64,000 nt of DNA from Hyperoplus lanceolatus (taxonomy: Eukaryota > Chordata > Actinopteri > Uranoscopiformes > Ammodytidae). A program made the position numbers and the translations under genes. Below are positions 37,504-47,877 of this stretch, piece by piece. Numbering within the stretch: position 1 is the first letter of the stretch; every line of letters starts with the position of its first letter. The stretch spans positions 3,881,001-3,945,000 of the forward strand of contig CM049403.1 in NCBI GenBank assembly GCA_026929865.2, given 5' to 3'. Below the pieces are notes generated by a model that was not told the origin of the DNA, did no database searches, and was given only the letters and a program-made list of their open reading frames with translations.

Positions 37504-40500
37504 ATGGAGGCTGCTGCTGGGACCCTGCAGGAGCTGGTAGCCGCCGCCGCCTCTGTGCACTCTGAGCGGGCAGCAGTGACATATGACGGCGGCTCGGTGT
37601 CCGGGAGCTCCGTGTCTCTGCTGTACAGAGACCTGACTCAACTGTCCGGCGAACTGTCCCTCATCCTGCGAGAGAACTGCTCCCCTCATAACGGCGTGAT
37701 CGGGCTGTACTGCTGTGATGATTTGTTCATACCGGTGTGGATTCTGGGGTGAGTTCACAGTTATATAGCCTATGTCGCGGAGGTTTACCACCGCATGTAC
37801 CTCCTCAGTGTGTATATGAGTGTCAGGCCCACACAAGTCTTAATGTACATGTACAATGAGGGATAATAAAGTGTCCCTTGTTATATCTGCCAGGATCCTG
37901 CAGGCCCCTGCTGCCTACGTCCCTCTCGACCCTGAGGCTCCTGGACTCCTCTCGGCCAGAGTCATGGAGCGGTGTGCGCTCAAGTACTGTGCTGTGAAGA
38001 CTGACTTCCTGCAGGTGGAATAGAAATGCGTGCAGCAACAATAATGACCTATTGTGCAACATCAATATTTCGTAATAATTATCATCAATAAACAGCCAGG
38101 TTCAGGTTCAAACTTTAACAAATGAACTGTTACAAACAAAATCGTGGTGGGATAAACTTGTTAGGGGTACAGTTTATTTGGTACACCTCCATTCACATCC
38201 ACCACCTCCTGGTGCAGTGTCTATGCACTGACAGCTCCAAGCTCTCGTTATAATACTGCAATATGTGTGTGGTGTAGTGAGGTGATCCGATTACACAGAA
38301 CGATATTATGTGCACGATGTGAGCACAATATGAACTCAATTAATAAACATCTTAAAAATCTTTAACACTATAAGACAGGCTCTATGATTCAGGACCAACC
38401 GTAGCTGTTATTGTACTTTAGGCGCACACATTTTTATTTTTATTTATACAATGTATTTATGTGTCCCCATAAGTCCTCCCATCCAAACACAGCCTGAACT
38501 GAACATTCTGCTTGTTTGATATGTTCCCTGTTCATCCAAGTCAAAGCATTTTAACTTTTAACTGCAACAGAGTATTTTGCTGTCACTGCATTGACATGAG
38601 TGTGTGATCTGCAGTCTTCCCTGTTTGTCTGTGCTTTATACAATATGATAAAATACTCTCCTCCTCCCCCTCCTGTTCAGCGATTTCGGGCGGCCCTGGA
38701 CAAACACCTATCTCTTGAGGTTTGCGTCGTGTTGCCCAAGTTCAAACTAACACTGGTGGAAGTCAAGCTGCTGCTGCCGGTGGCTGATCCCAGACCAGAA
38801 CAAACTGACAGTGGCGGTCTCTGTGACTCAGCCACGGCGCTAAAGGAGGCTGGCCACGGAGACTTAGCCTATGTGCTCCACACATCTGGAACAACTGGCC
38901 GACCAAAGATTGTGAGGGTGCCACACAAGTGCATCCTCCCCAATATACTGCATCTGAGGTGGGTGTTTGTACCAGCTAGTCCTGTCTGCATCGGTCTCCA
39001 AAGTGTTGTATTGTGGGTATTTTGAAACACATTCACAAATGTATAGCTTTACTATTGTATTGCTCTGTTTGCTTTTAAAAGTCAGCAATACTGGAGAACA
39101 TTTGTTTTGTCAGTGAATATCTCCTCTTCATGATCCTAACATGTTCGTACTGTGTGTGTGTGTGTGTGCACGCTGAAAAATCCAGTGTTAATATACACAG
39201 CCTAGGCTCTGTAAATGGGCATGTTGCAAGCTACGGTGGGCCCTTTTATTTGCATACCCATTTCATCAGTGGACACACGATACAGACAGGTATCGTTAGG
39301 ATATATTCACTGATTTTGACGAAAAGGTTTTGACAACAAGCCTTCTCCAGAACCCCCGACTCCTCCCTAGCCTAGTCCTACCAGGCCTGAAACTGGGCGC
39401 ACAACCTCAACGTCATTGTTCTCAGCCACTCCCTCTGTTTGCTGATTGGACAGCCAGAAATCTGGCAGAGAAAACCCCCCGAAAATTAGCCTGGCTCCCC
39501 CCCCCCCCCCCCCCCCTCCCCCCAAAATTTTTTTTCCTTCAGTAGTCAGTCTGGGTGTACAGCCCATTTCCCAGTTTTGCTGGAGATTACAGCCGGTCCA
39601 ATCAGCGAACAGAGGAGTGGTGGAACGTCAGTGCCTCCAGTTTCAGTTGCCAGAAGCCGGCTCATGACACACGTGACGACAAAGTTATGCGATTGGTTGG
39701 CTAATCCAGAGTGGCACTGGGCAGATCCAATAGTTTTAAACTTTAACAGACACCCGCCTCCATGAGTTAATGTTTGCCAATTAAAGCACTGCCAGACCTT
39801 CTGTACAAATGAAATGAAGTACGATGGTCTGGTAGCACCAGGCTACGCGAATATACCACGGACGCACAAATGAAAATTGAGCGGAAGTAGGTAGGCGGGC
39901 CGTGCCAGGCTAACTCCTCCCTTTTAGGTTACTGTTCAAATTGCACTGCCCTGGAGAAAAGGCTATTTTGTTCTGCAGCGCACAGGTTTTTAGTGTATGG
40001 TTAGAATGATAATAAAGCTGCGGTGGTTCTCTCGTCTCAGATCTTTGTTCCAGATGAGCTCGGAGGACGTGGTGTTCCTGGCGTCGCCCTTGACCTTTGA
40101 CCCCTCCGTGGTGGACATTTTCCTGGCCTTATCCTCCGGGGCTCGGCTCCTCATGGTTCCCGCCGTGATCAAGAAAATGCCCGCTCGACTGGCCGGGCTG
40201 CTGTTTAGGGACCACAAGACCACCGTACTGCAGGCGAGTGTCTAGAAGCTGGTTCACTTTTCGGTCTCTTAATAATTGGCATATATTTATTATTTTTTCT
40301 TTTTTTTCTTCTGTATATTCCTCAGGTCACACCCACACTACTCGTTCGCTTCGGGCAACGTGTCCTAAAACATGAAGTGATGTCGTCGGGCTCGTCTCTG
40401 CGGTTGTTGGCTCTGGGCGGAGAGGCCTGCCCTCCCCCGGCTCTGCTGAGCACCTGGAGGCATGAGGACAACACAACGCACATCTATAATATCTACGGCA

Positions 40501-41296
40501 TCACAGAGGTGTCCTGCTGGGCCTGCGCTTATCAAATACCAGAGTCTCTACTGCAGTCCAGCAAACCGTGAGTCCCCCCTCCCCCAACCCACCCCCTGTC
40601 TAAAATGAATTAAATTAAATAAAATAAATCTACATGTTAAACAAGCTGCAGTTATTATAACTCTATTAAAGACCACCTTTTATGCAAAATACCCTTTTTC
40701 ATGGGTTTTCAACATTAATATTGGTCTCCCACAGACTCCCAAAGTATGAGGAAAAAAAACAACGCTTTTTTCTTTCTCTTCCCTTATGATGTCATGAGGG
40801 GAGAAGCCACGCCCCCGACTGACCAACCTAATTTGGCACACTACCTCTACCTGTGATAAACCACAATCCCAGATACCCCTGAATCTGATTTTCAGCTAGA
40901 CTCAAACCGACAGTTAGATTTAGGGCCAATCAGAGCAGACTGGGATTTAGAGGGTGTGGCATAAAGAGACAGGCTCTAAAACAGAGTGTTTCAGACAGAG
41001 ACTGAAAAGAAGGGGAGATTCAGCAATGGTACTGGGAGAAAAACATAATTTTTGTGGGGGATATTTCACCATGTAAATAGTTTTTATGTAGAAACCCAGG
41101 TGACAATTGTGGATGTGAAAATGATCATGATATTAATGTGACCTGACCTTTAAACTTGATGTGCCTTTTTAGCAGAGCGTCCACAGTGCCTATTGGGACT
41201 CCTCTTATGGACACAGTGCTGGAAGTCAGAGATGAACACGGCCACATCGTTACAGAGGGTGAAGGACAGGTGTATATAGGTGAATTAGGATTTAAT

Positions 41297-41334
<38 letters not shown>

Positions 41335-44300
41335 ACATTGTATTCCAGTGAATAAGAAAATGAAAAAGCGCATACATCTCTGTGATTGGCGCAGGAGGCG
41401 AGAACAGAGTGTGTCTCCTAGACGAGGAGGACGCCATGGTCCCAGGGACAATGAGAGCTAGTGGAGACTGGGTGGAGGTCAGAGACACACAGATGTTCTA
41501 CCTGGGACGCAGAGACAGGCTGATCAAACGCCACGGGAAACGGGTCAACTTGGACAGCGTGCAGCAAGTAAAGAGATGTATACGTGTACTTAGTGTAATG
41601 TTCTTTTACTAATATAAATGATATAGAAATATGAGCAAAACAAACATGACTTTTATACTTTTATGTGCAGCATCAGAATCTCACCACTAGGTGATGCTAA
41701 TGACTCCGATATGACAAACTGCACCTTTCTAACTTGCAGGTGCAGCATCAGATATACAAAATGTTTTAAGTGGATGAATATGTAAGCGACCAACACGCCA
41801 TCCTTTTTTTTTTTACCTTAACTTACTTAGTGTACTTACTAGTGTATTTATTCTTTATATATTTTTTCTTAAACAGATATTGTGTCCAGGAATCATCCGT
41901 AGGGTTATTTTTTACATGAAGAAAGAAAGAAAGTCTCTGGGTATTTCATAACAGCAATTTGTCTTTGCTCCTTACAGCTGGTCCAGGGTCTGCCTGAGGT
42001 GGAGGCCTGTGCTGTGGCTCTGTGTGAAGGCTCTCGGCTGCTAGCCTTCGTGGTGGTGGCGTCCACATCTGGGGAGGAGAAAGCCTCTTCCCTCACATCT
42101 GTGCAGACTCGCGCCGAACAAACGCCCCGGGCAGCGCAGGAGAGGCACGGAGCAGATGGCCACCTGAGCAGACTGATCCTGGACCAGCTGGCCCTGCTAC
42201 TGCCGTCCTACAGCGTCCCCAACTCACTAGTGCTGGTCCCCGCCCTGTGTCTCAGCCCACATGGTGAACTTAACATACAGAGAGAGAGAGACACACACAT
42301 AGAGAGAGAGAGAGAGAGAGACACATAGAGAGAGAGACACAGTGAGAGATAGAGAGAGAGACATAGAGAGAGAGAGAGAGAGACACACATAGAGAGAGAG
42401 AGAGAGAGAGACACATAGAGAGAGAGAGAGAGACACATAGCGAGAGAGAGAGACACACATAGAGAGAGAGAGACACACATAGAGAGAGAGAGAGAGATTC
42501 TTCAGGTGTTCAATCAACCTCTTGTTTGTTTCATGGCAGGCAAAGTAGACACAGAGGCACTTCTGAAAATCTACCACAGACAGAGACGGAGTGTGGAGTC
42601 CGAGTCGTCCCGGGGAGATGTCACCAAACTAAAGCAGACTCTTCAGTCCTTGTGGCAGGTAACTGGAGATGCACCGATCCCGCTATTTTTCAGTTCCCAT
42701 CCGATTCCGATATCTGGGTTTTTATATATCCAGCTGACACAGATACTGTCCAATATAAGACATAATACATTTGAGTTGGTTGTGATATTATGTTTAAAGC
42801 AGTTCTCATTTAAAAGAGCATAAACTGTTTTTAAAATGCAAAAAAAAAAACTCCTACTAACAGGAAACTCTGGGTCTTCCTGAGGCTGCCACCATCCACC
42901 AGGAGTCCAGCTTCCTGCTGAGTGGAGGAGACTCCCTGAAAGCACTGCAGCTCTACCAAGACCTGCTGACCGCTGTGGGAGGAGGCACCTCACCGGAGCT
43001 GCTGGAGGTTATACTAGACGGGACCTTCGCAGACGTTCTTAGCCATCTGACCCGAGCAACACTGACCCTGCCTTTTGAGAACATCACGTCAGTAGCCAAA
43101 AAACGCTTTGCCCAACCCCTCTCTTCCACGCCTGAGAAGAGAGAACGCACAGAGCGGTCAGCCCCAGAGAGGTTGCCGTTGGAGGAGGACAGGGCGTTTA
43201 GAGTGATACGACGGGCAGGTGAGCTGGTGGAAGCCAAAAGACTAATCCAGAAATCTAGGGGAGGAAAGGTCTCCGCAGAGAAACGTAGAGATGGTGTTCT
43301 GTGCTTCAGTCTGAGCTGGTCCTCAGACACGGGCAGATGTGTGGACGCCTCCCCGGTGCTTCTGGTAAAAGACAGAGCAGATCTGAGGTCAGACGAGGCA
43401 AGGTCGACAGTGTTCATCGGCTCCCACTCTCACAGGCTCCAGGCTTTAGACTTGGCCTCGGGCAGCCTCCTGTGGGAGAGGGTGCTAGGGGGGAGGATAG
43501 AAGCATCGGCTGCAGTGACTTGTGACGGGAGCCTGGTGGTCGTGGGTCAGTAGCAGCAGCTCTTTCCTAACACTGCATGCCAATAAAAGACAACATGTGC
43601 TTTTGGATTTATTTTTTGGGGGGGATTTTCACCAGGTTGCTACGACGGCTGTGTGTATTTCCTGTGCGCCGCGTCCGGAGAGACACGGTGGACGTTTGAG
43701 ACGGGAGACGCGGTGAAGAGCTGTCCTGCTGTGGACCCTCTCACCGGTGTGGTGATGGTGGGCTCACACGACGGGCATGTCTACGCCCTGGACCCAAAGG
43801 TGAGTGTTGTTGAGTGAGACTACTGATTAGGGGACATTCAAAATCAGAAGGACTCTTTTTGACACGGGCTGCCATCTTGAAAGTAGACGAGAGTTGCAGA
43901 GTGAAGTTGAGGCAGGCAACGTTTAAAAGCTGCCAGAAGTACAAAACGCTTAGAGTTTTAATTGACTTAACTTTGTTTATTTTTAATTTAATAATCATTT
44001 TGAACAAACTAGAAAACAGTAGAGGAGACATACATAGGTTACTCTACAATATCAACAACGTTCTATCAACTAAAACTGGACAAAAAGTTTGAGTTTTTCG
44101 TGGATTTAAACTATGAAAGAATACAAACGACCTAAGATTGCCAAAAACTAATAAGCATTTTTTTGTCTTAAGGTTAACACTTAAAGCTGGGGTGGAGGAT
44201 TTGGGGAGAAAATGGCAGTTGGGGTAGAAATTCGAATCCAAATACCTCAACCGCTCCACTTGTTCTCTTTGGTCCCTCCTCTATGGTCCCTCCGTGACAC

Positions 44301-46309
44301 GCTCTACACCAACAACGTCGTGCCAAAGTGAATGGACAGTCCCAACAGCCAATAAGAACAGAGAATCGGAGCCTCGCTCTGATTGGTCAAAGTGTACAGC
44401 TCGTGTTAATTTTTACCAATTAGAAATCACATATCCCAGCTTTAAATCTTAAAAATGCTGCCCAAATATGCACTGCCTCTGACTAAATAGTTTCATTTGG
44501 TAAGTGAAGGTGTCTGTGTTTGTGTGTCAAAATGTGTGTTTAGGTTGAGCAGTGTGTGTGGAGGCGTCACTGTGGTGGTGGAGCTGTGTTCTCTTCGCCC
44601 TACCTGCACCCCTCACTCAGGCAGCTGTACGTGGCCTCACTGGGAGGTCACCTGCTCTGTCTCAACCCTGTGAGTCAAAGTACAATAAAAAACTCAATCA
44701 TTTTGTATTTTTTTTTGTTTATCTAGGGACATTTTAACACACGGTTGTCTTTCCCCCTCCTAACCAGGACAGTGGTGATGTTCTGTGGTCTCACCGTGGA
44801 AGCGTCCCGTTCTTCTCCTCACCAAACGGCTCCTCGCTTGACGGCGTGGTGATCGGCTCTGTGGATGGACACATCTGCTGCTTCAGCCACACAGGGGAAC
44901 TGGTGAGGGCTGGAGCACCACTCAGACTTTCTCCACTCTGACCCTGCGTTCCGAATCGCATACTTTCTACTATTTAGTATGGTAGAAAAAAGATTTAGGA
45001 CGTCCCGATTCTTGTGGCCAGATTTAGGATGGTTAGAAGTACCCGGATGTCTAAAACATCTCTCCAAGATTTTTTTAGTGTTGAAAACAGCATCCTATTT
45101 GGGCGATTCTGACCCATAATCCAGTGTGCACGTGAAGTGAAGTCACATCGCCAGAGCCTCCATATGAAAACAAACGGGGATGCGACTGATATAAAAGCAA
45201 GAGGCAAGATCAAGACGCAATGTTATGATGAAATAAATAAGTAAAAGTATGTCCCAATAGTATGCCTACTGCATCCTAACTAGATTATTTTTATCGTCAG
45301 ATGTAGTAGGTAGAATAGAAAAAAGAAAGAATGTGAGATTCGGAACGCAGGGTGAGTCTGTACACACAGACAGACACACTGATACTAAATCACATACATG
45401 ATGTGCTTTAGTGTTACATACTTAGCCTACTGTATTTCAGATCATTAAGACCTACAAATGATGAAATATCCCAGGGTCAGTGTTCTTCTGAATACAGCCA
45501 TTTTACAGTGAACACTGGACCGGTGCCTTGAATGATCATCATTTAAGCGTAGTCGCAATGTAGGATTTGACTTTCAGGTCAGAATCTAGAACTCATTAAC
45601 TAGTATGTAACACAGTTTATTCAATGCATGAAATGAAAGTTTCAAAAAGTCCCATCATATGCTGACTTAAAAAGTATAACAAGTATGTTTTGCTCATTGC
45701 TGTTGAGGAAATGACTATTATATACTGAGATGATAACATTGTTGTGTTATATATAATATACTTTATGTGTACAGAGATGGTTTCATCGTGTGTGCTATGT
45801 GAGATTGTGCTACTAACCAGTGATCACAGGTGTTCCTGAGACCCAAATCTGAGAAATCCAAACTGTGAAACCCTGCAGTCCTTCAGCATGTCTCACTTTG
45901 TTTCTCCTGGCAGGTGTGGCAGTTTCTAACAGAAGGTCCCGTCTTCTCCTCTCCGTGTGTGACCCCAGACGGGCAGAGGCTCCTGTGTGGATCACACGAC
46001 GGTCGGCTGTACTGCCTGAACTGCGTCGACGGCTCTTTGGCTTGGACCTTCCAGACCACGGGGAAGGTGTACTCCAGCCCGTGCCTGTTGGAGGGCTCTG
46101 CCGTGGGCCACGAGGGGTATCTGATGGCCCTGGCCTCCACGGACGGGACAGTGTGGATCCTGGATGGACTAAACGGGCGAATGCTGGCCTCGTTCGCTCT
46201 CCCTGGGGAACTGTTTTCATCACCAGTGGTTTGGGAACAGTCTCTCGTTATCGGCTGCCGCAACGATTATGTGTATTGTTTAAAGCTGACGGTCAAGGAA
46301 GAGACGTAG
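37504..46309 (+). CDS. aasdh: AASDH / ACSF4, beta-alanine-activating enzyme homologue, complete
   Basis: Fourteen exons: 37504-37748, 37894-38014, 38681-38958, 40041-40233, 40326-40567, 41173-41279, 41395-41567, 41978-42263, 42540-42658, 42864-43545, 43636-43799, 44544-44669, 44768-44902 and 45914-46309. They total 1,088 codons plus TAG (human about 1,098), and every phase agrees. Domain 1 is an acyl-CoA synthetase/NRPS-type adenylation domain (about residues 20-550): A3 loop HTSGTTGRPK at 189-198, YNIYGITEVS, and late motif GRRDRLIKRHGKRV. Domain 2 is a carrier domain with SGGDSLK; Ser612 would carry phosphopantetheine. Domain 3 is a C-terminal PQQ-type beta-propeller (about 700-1088) with repeats such as VWQFLTEGPVFSSPC and AWTFQTTGKVYSSPC. 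No reductase domain follows, so despite its name it cannot perform LYS2-like reduction by itself. The family is ascribed amino-acid (beta-alanine) activation; the physiological role remains open. Exon 4 ends with a GC donor. An ATTAAA at 46415-46420 could be the poly(A) signal. It converges with CRACD. Confidence 0.95.
39440..39560. repeat. Poly-C/T-rich tract in AASDH intron 3
   Basis: A near-homopolymeric C run (about 39497-39523) is followed by a T run. The surrounding intron (38959-40040) is otherwise without recognisable features apart from a short GT run near 39151. Confidence 0.85.
40668..41155. mobile_element. MITE in AASDH intron 5 (candidate)
   Basis: Begins TTAAAGACCACCTTTTATGCAAAA and ends ATGTGACCTGACCTTTAA. 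The ends are imperfect inverted copies, a pattern common in fish MITEs with TTAAAGG termini. No coding capacity. Confidence 0.5.
41299..41332. repeat. (CA)n microsatellite in AASDH intron 6
   Basis: A short CA run of about 34 bp lying between the exon 6 donor and the exon 7 acceptor. Confidence 0.95.
42278..42497. repeat. Compound GA / GACACATAGA repeat filling AASDH intron 8
   Basis: About 220 bp of GA dinucleotides punctuated by ACACACATAGAG or ACACATAGAG units at irregular 20-35 bp intervals. It takes up most of the 276-bp intron between exons 8 and 9. Open frames across it are artefacts. Confidence 0.95.
44176..44446. mobile_element. Short MITE in AASDH intron 11 (candidate)
   Basis: Ends are inverted: TTAAAGCTGGGGT at the left and ATATCCCAGCTTTAA at the right, about 270 bp apart. 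The interior has no ORF. Confidence 0.5.
44943..45352. mobile_element. MITE copy (CCCTGCGTTCC family) in AASDH intron 13
   Basis: Begins CCCTGCGTTCCGAATCGCAT and ends TTCGGAACGCAGGG. It is flanked on both sides by TGA, which looks like a 3-bp target duplication and fits a PIF/Harbinger-type origin. The internal sequence matches 391-782 closely. Confidence 0.75.
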
Positions 46310-47877
46310 TCTCTAAAAAAAGTCATTTCTGCGCCTGATTTTTATAATTAATACCGACAAGCTTCTCTTTGGTTTTAATTCTGTGTCAGAGGCTGCTTTG
46401 GGAAAAGAGCTTTAATTAAAGTTGGGGGTGGAGAGGGGAATAATGAGTCCACAGTCTTTCATCTCAGACATCAGTATTTAATTTACATTATTCATAACAT
46501 TTTGTATCTCTTTTAAGAATCTTCTCATGAATATCTCTTAAGTGGGACAAAAAGTGCAAATAATACCAAACTTTTTTTTTCTCGTTACGTACAACACCGC
46601 GTACACTACACTATTGTGCACGACCAACGTTAGAAACAAAATGACAAAAGTGACTCTTTTTTTCCGACCGAAGCTCTGCTAACTCCTTGGACCCTCCATA
46701 CAGTACATACTTACATAAATATACAGGTTGTTATGTGAGTGGCAGGAGATGAGGATTCAGAATTTCTTTTTTTAAAGAGGAAATGCTTACATTATCGTGT
46801 AAGATGGTATCACATTGACGAGGAAGTGACGGCGTAAAGCCTCCAAACACAAGTGTGTTACAGCGGGGGACAGATACAAAAGTCGTATGTTACAGCAAGC
46901 AGAGGGTGTTGTTGTGTTGGTCTCTGTTAACAAAAGCAAAACAAATATCCAAATGAGGTCTTTTCACAGGTGTAAGGGACAATGTGCAGTTCACTGTAAA
47001 AATGCCCAGGAACACTTGTGGTCTTCAGTGCTGTGTTTAGGTGCACCCACCGTGTGATCATGACAGATTTCTGGTTACTTTTTTTTCCCCCAATGGCAAA
47101 AAATTGTACAATATGCCTCTTTGTGACGGCTATCACAGTCATCACGGACACAGTGACATTTGTTATGCTAAGAGTATGAGTAAAAAACAAAGAAGAAGAA
47201 AGAAGGCGTTTCTTTTTTTTAAATACATAACAAACAAGGCTCAGAGAGGGAGACGCAGTATTTGTTTCAACATGGAAAACATGTCCGCTGCTTTACATAA
47301 ATAATACCAAGGAGGGGCGGAGAGGAAGCCTGGAACACAGATCCAACAGGTCCAGTTATTGTTACCGGTAGCCCTTAAAACACCAAAGACAGTTCTCCCT
47401 CTGATAATCCAACACTGTCGTACGTCAGAGCTTCACCCCTCTAATACACAAGTGGTTCACCTTTTTTTTATGTTGTGGAGTGAATGATGTATTTACAACC
47501 ATGGTGACACAGTTGGCTACAAAATAAAACAATTTGTGTGTTGGCTATTGCAGTGGCCAGCAATGTGTTTTAATGGGCTGCTAAGACATGTAGACTCGGT
47601 GTGGTGGTGGTATACAGTACTGCATGTGCATGCGAGCAACAATTGTTTATATGTATCTGGAGTATTTGAATGTGAAGCGCACTTTAACATGATAATAGTA
47701 CCAGCCAGTGTGTGGGTGGGGTTTGCGAGGTGACGGACGGCTTTGCTTGTTTCACAGTCAAGAGAGAGGGAGAGGTGATGGGGACTCTTGTGGAGGTGCT
47801 GCAGAGTCCGTGGGCAGTGTGCAGTCTCAGTGTACGCCCCAGAGCCCTCGCCGTGTGAAGCTGTGGCTAAGGTGTTA
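46310..47877. other. 3' UTRs and short intergenic region between AASDH and CRACD
   Basis: About 1.57 kb between the two stop codons. AASDH has a possible ATTAAA poly(A) signal at 46415-46420. The rest is probably the CRACD 3' UTR (minus strand) plus spacer. No gene is recognised; the open frames here have no coding look. Confidence 0.5.

Noticed and set aside
42208-42577. Open frames of 68-116 codons (poly Leu-Ser-Val) in AASDH intron 8
   Set aside because: They are translations of the GA/ACACATAGA repeat; the flanking AASDH exons on the plus strand are in proper phase.
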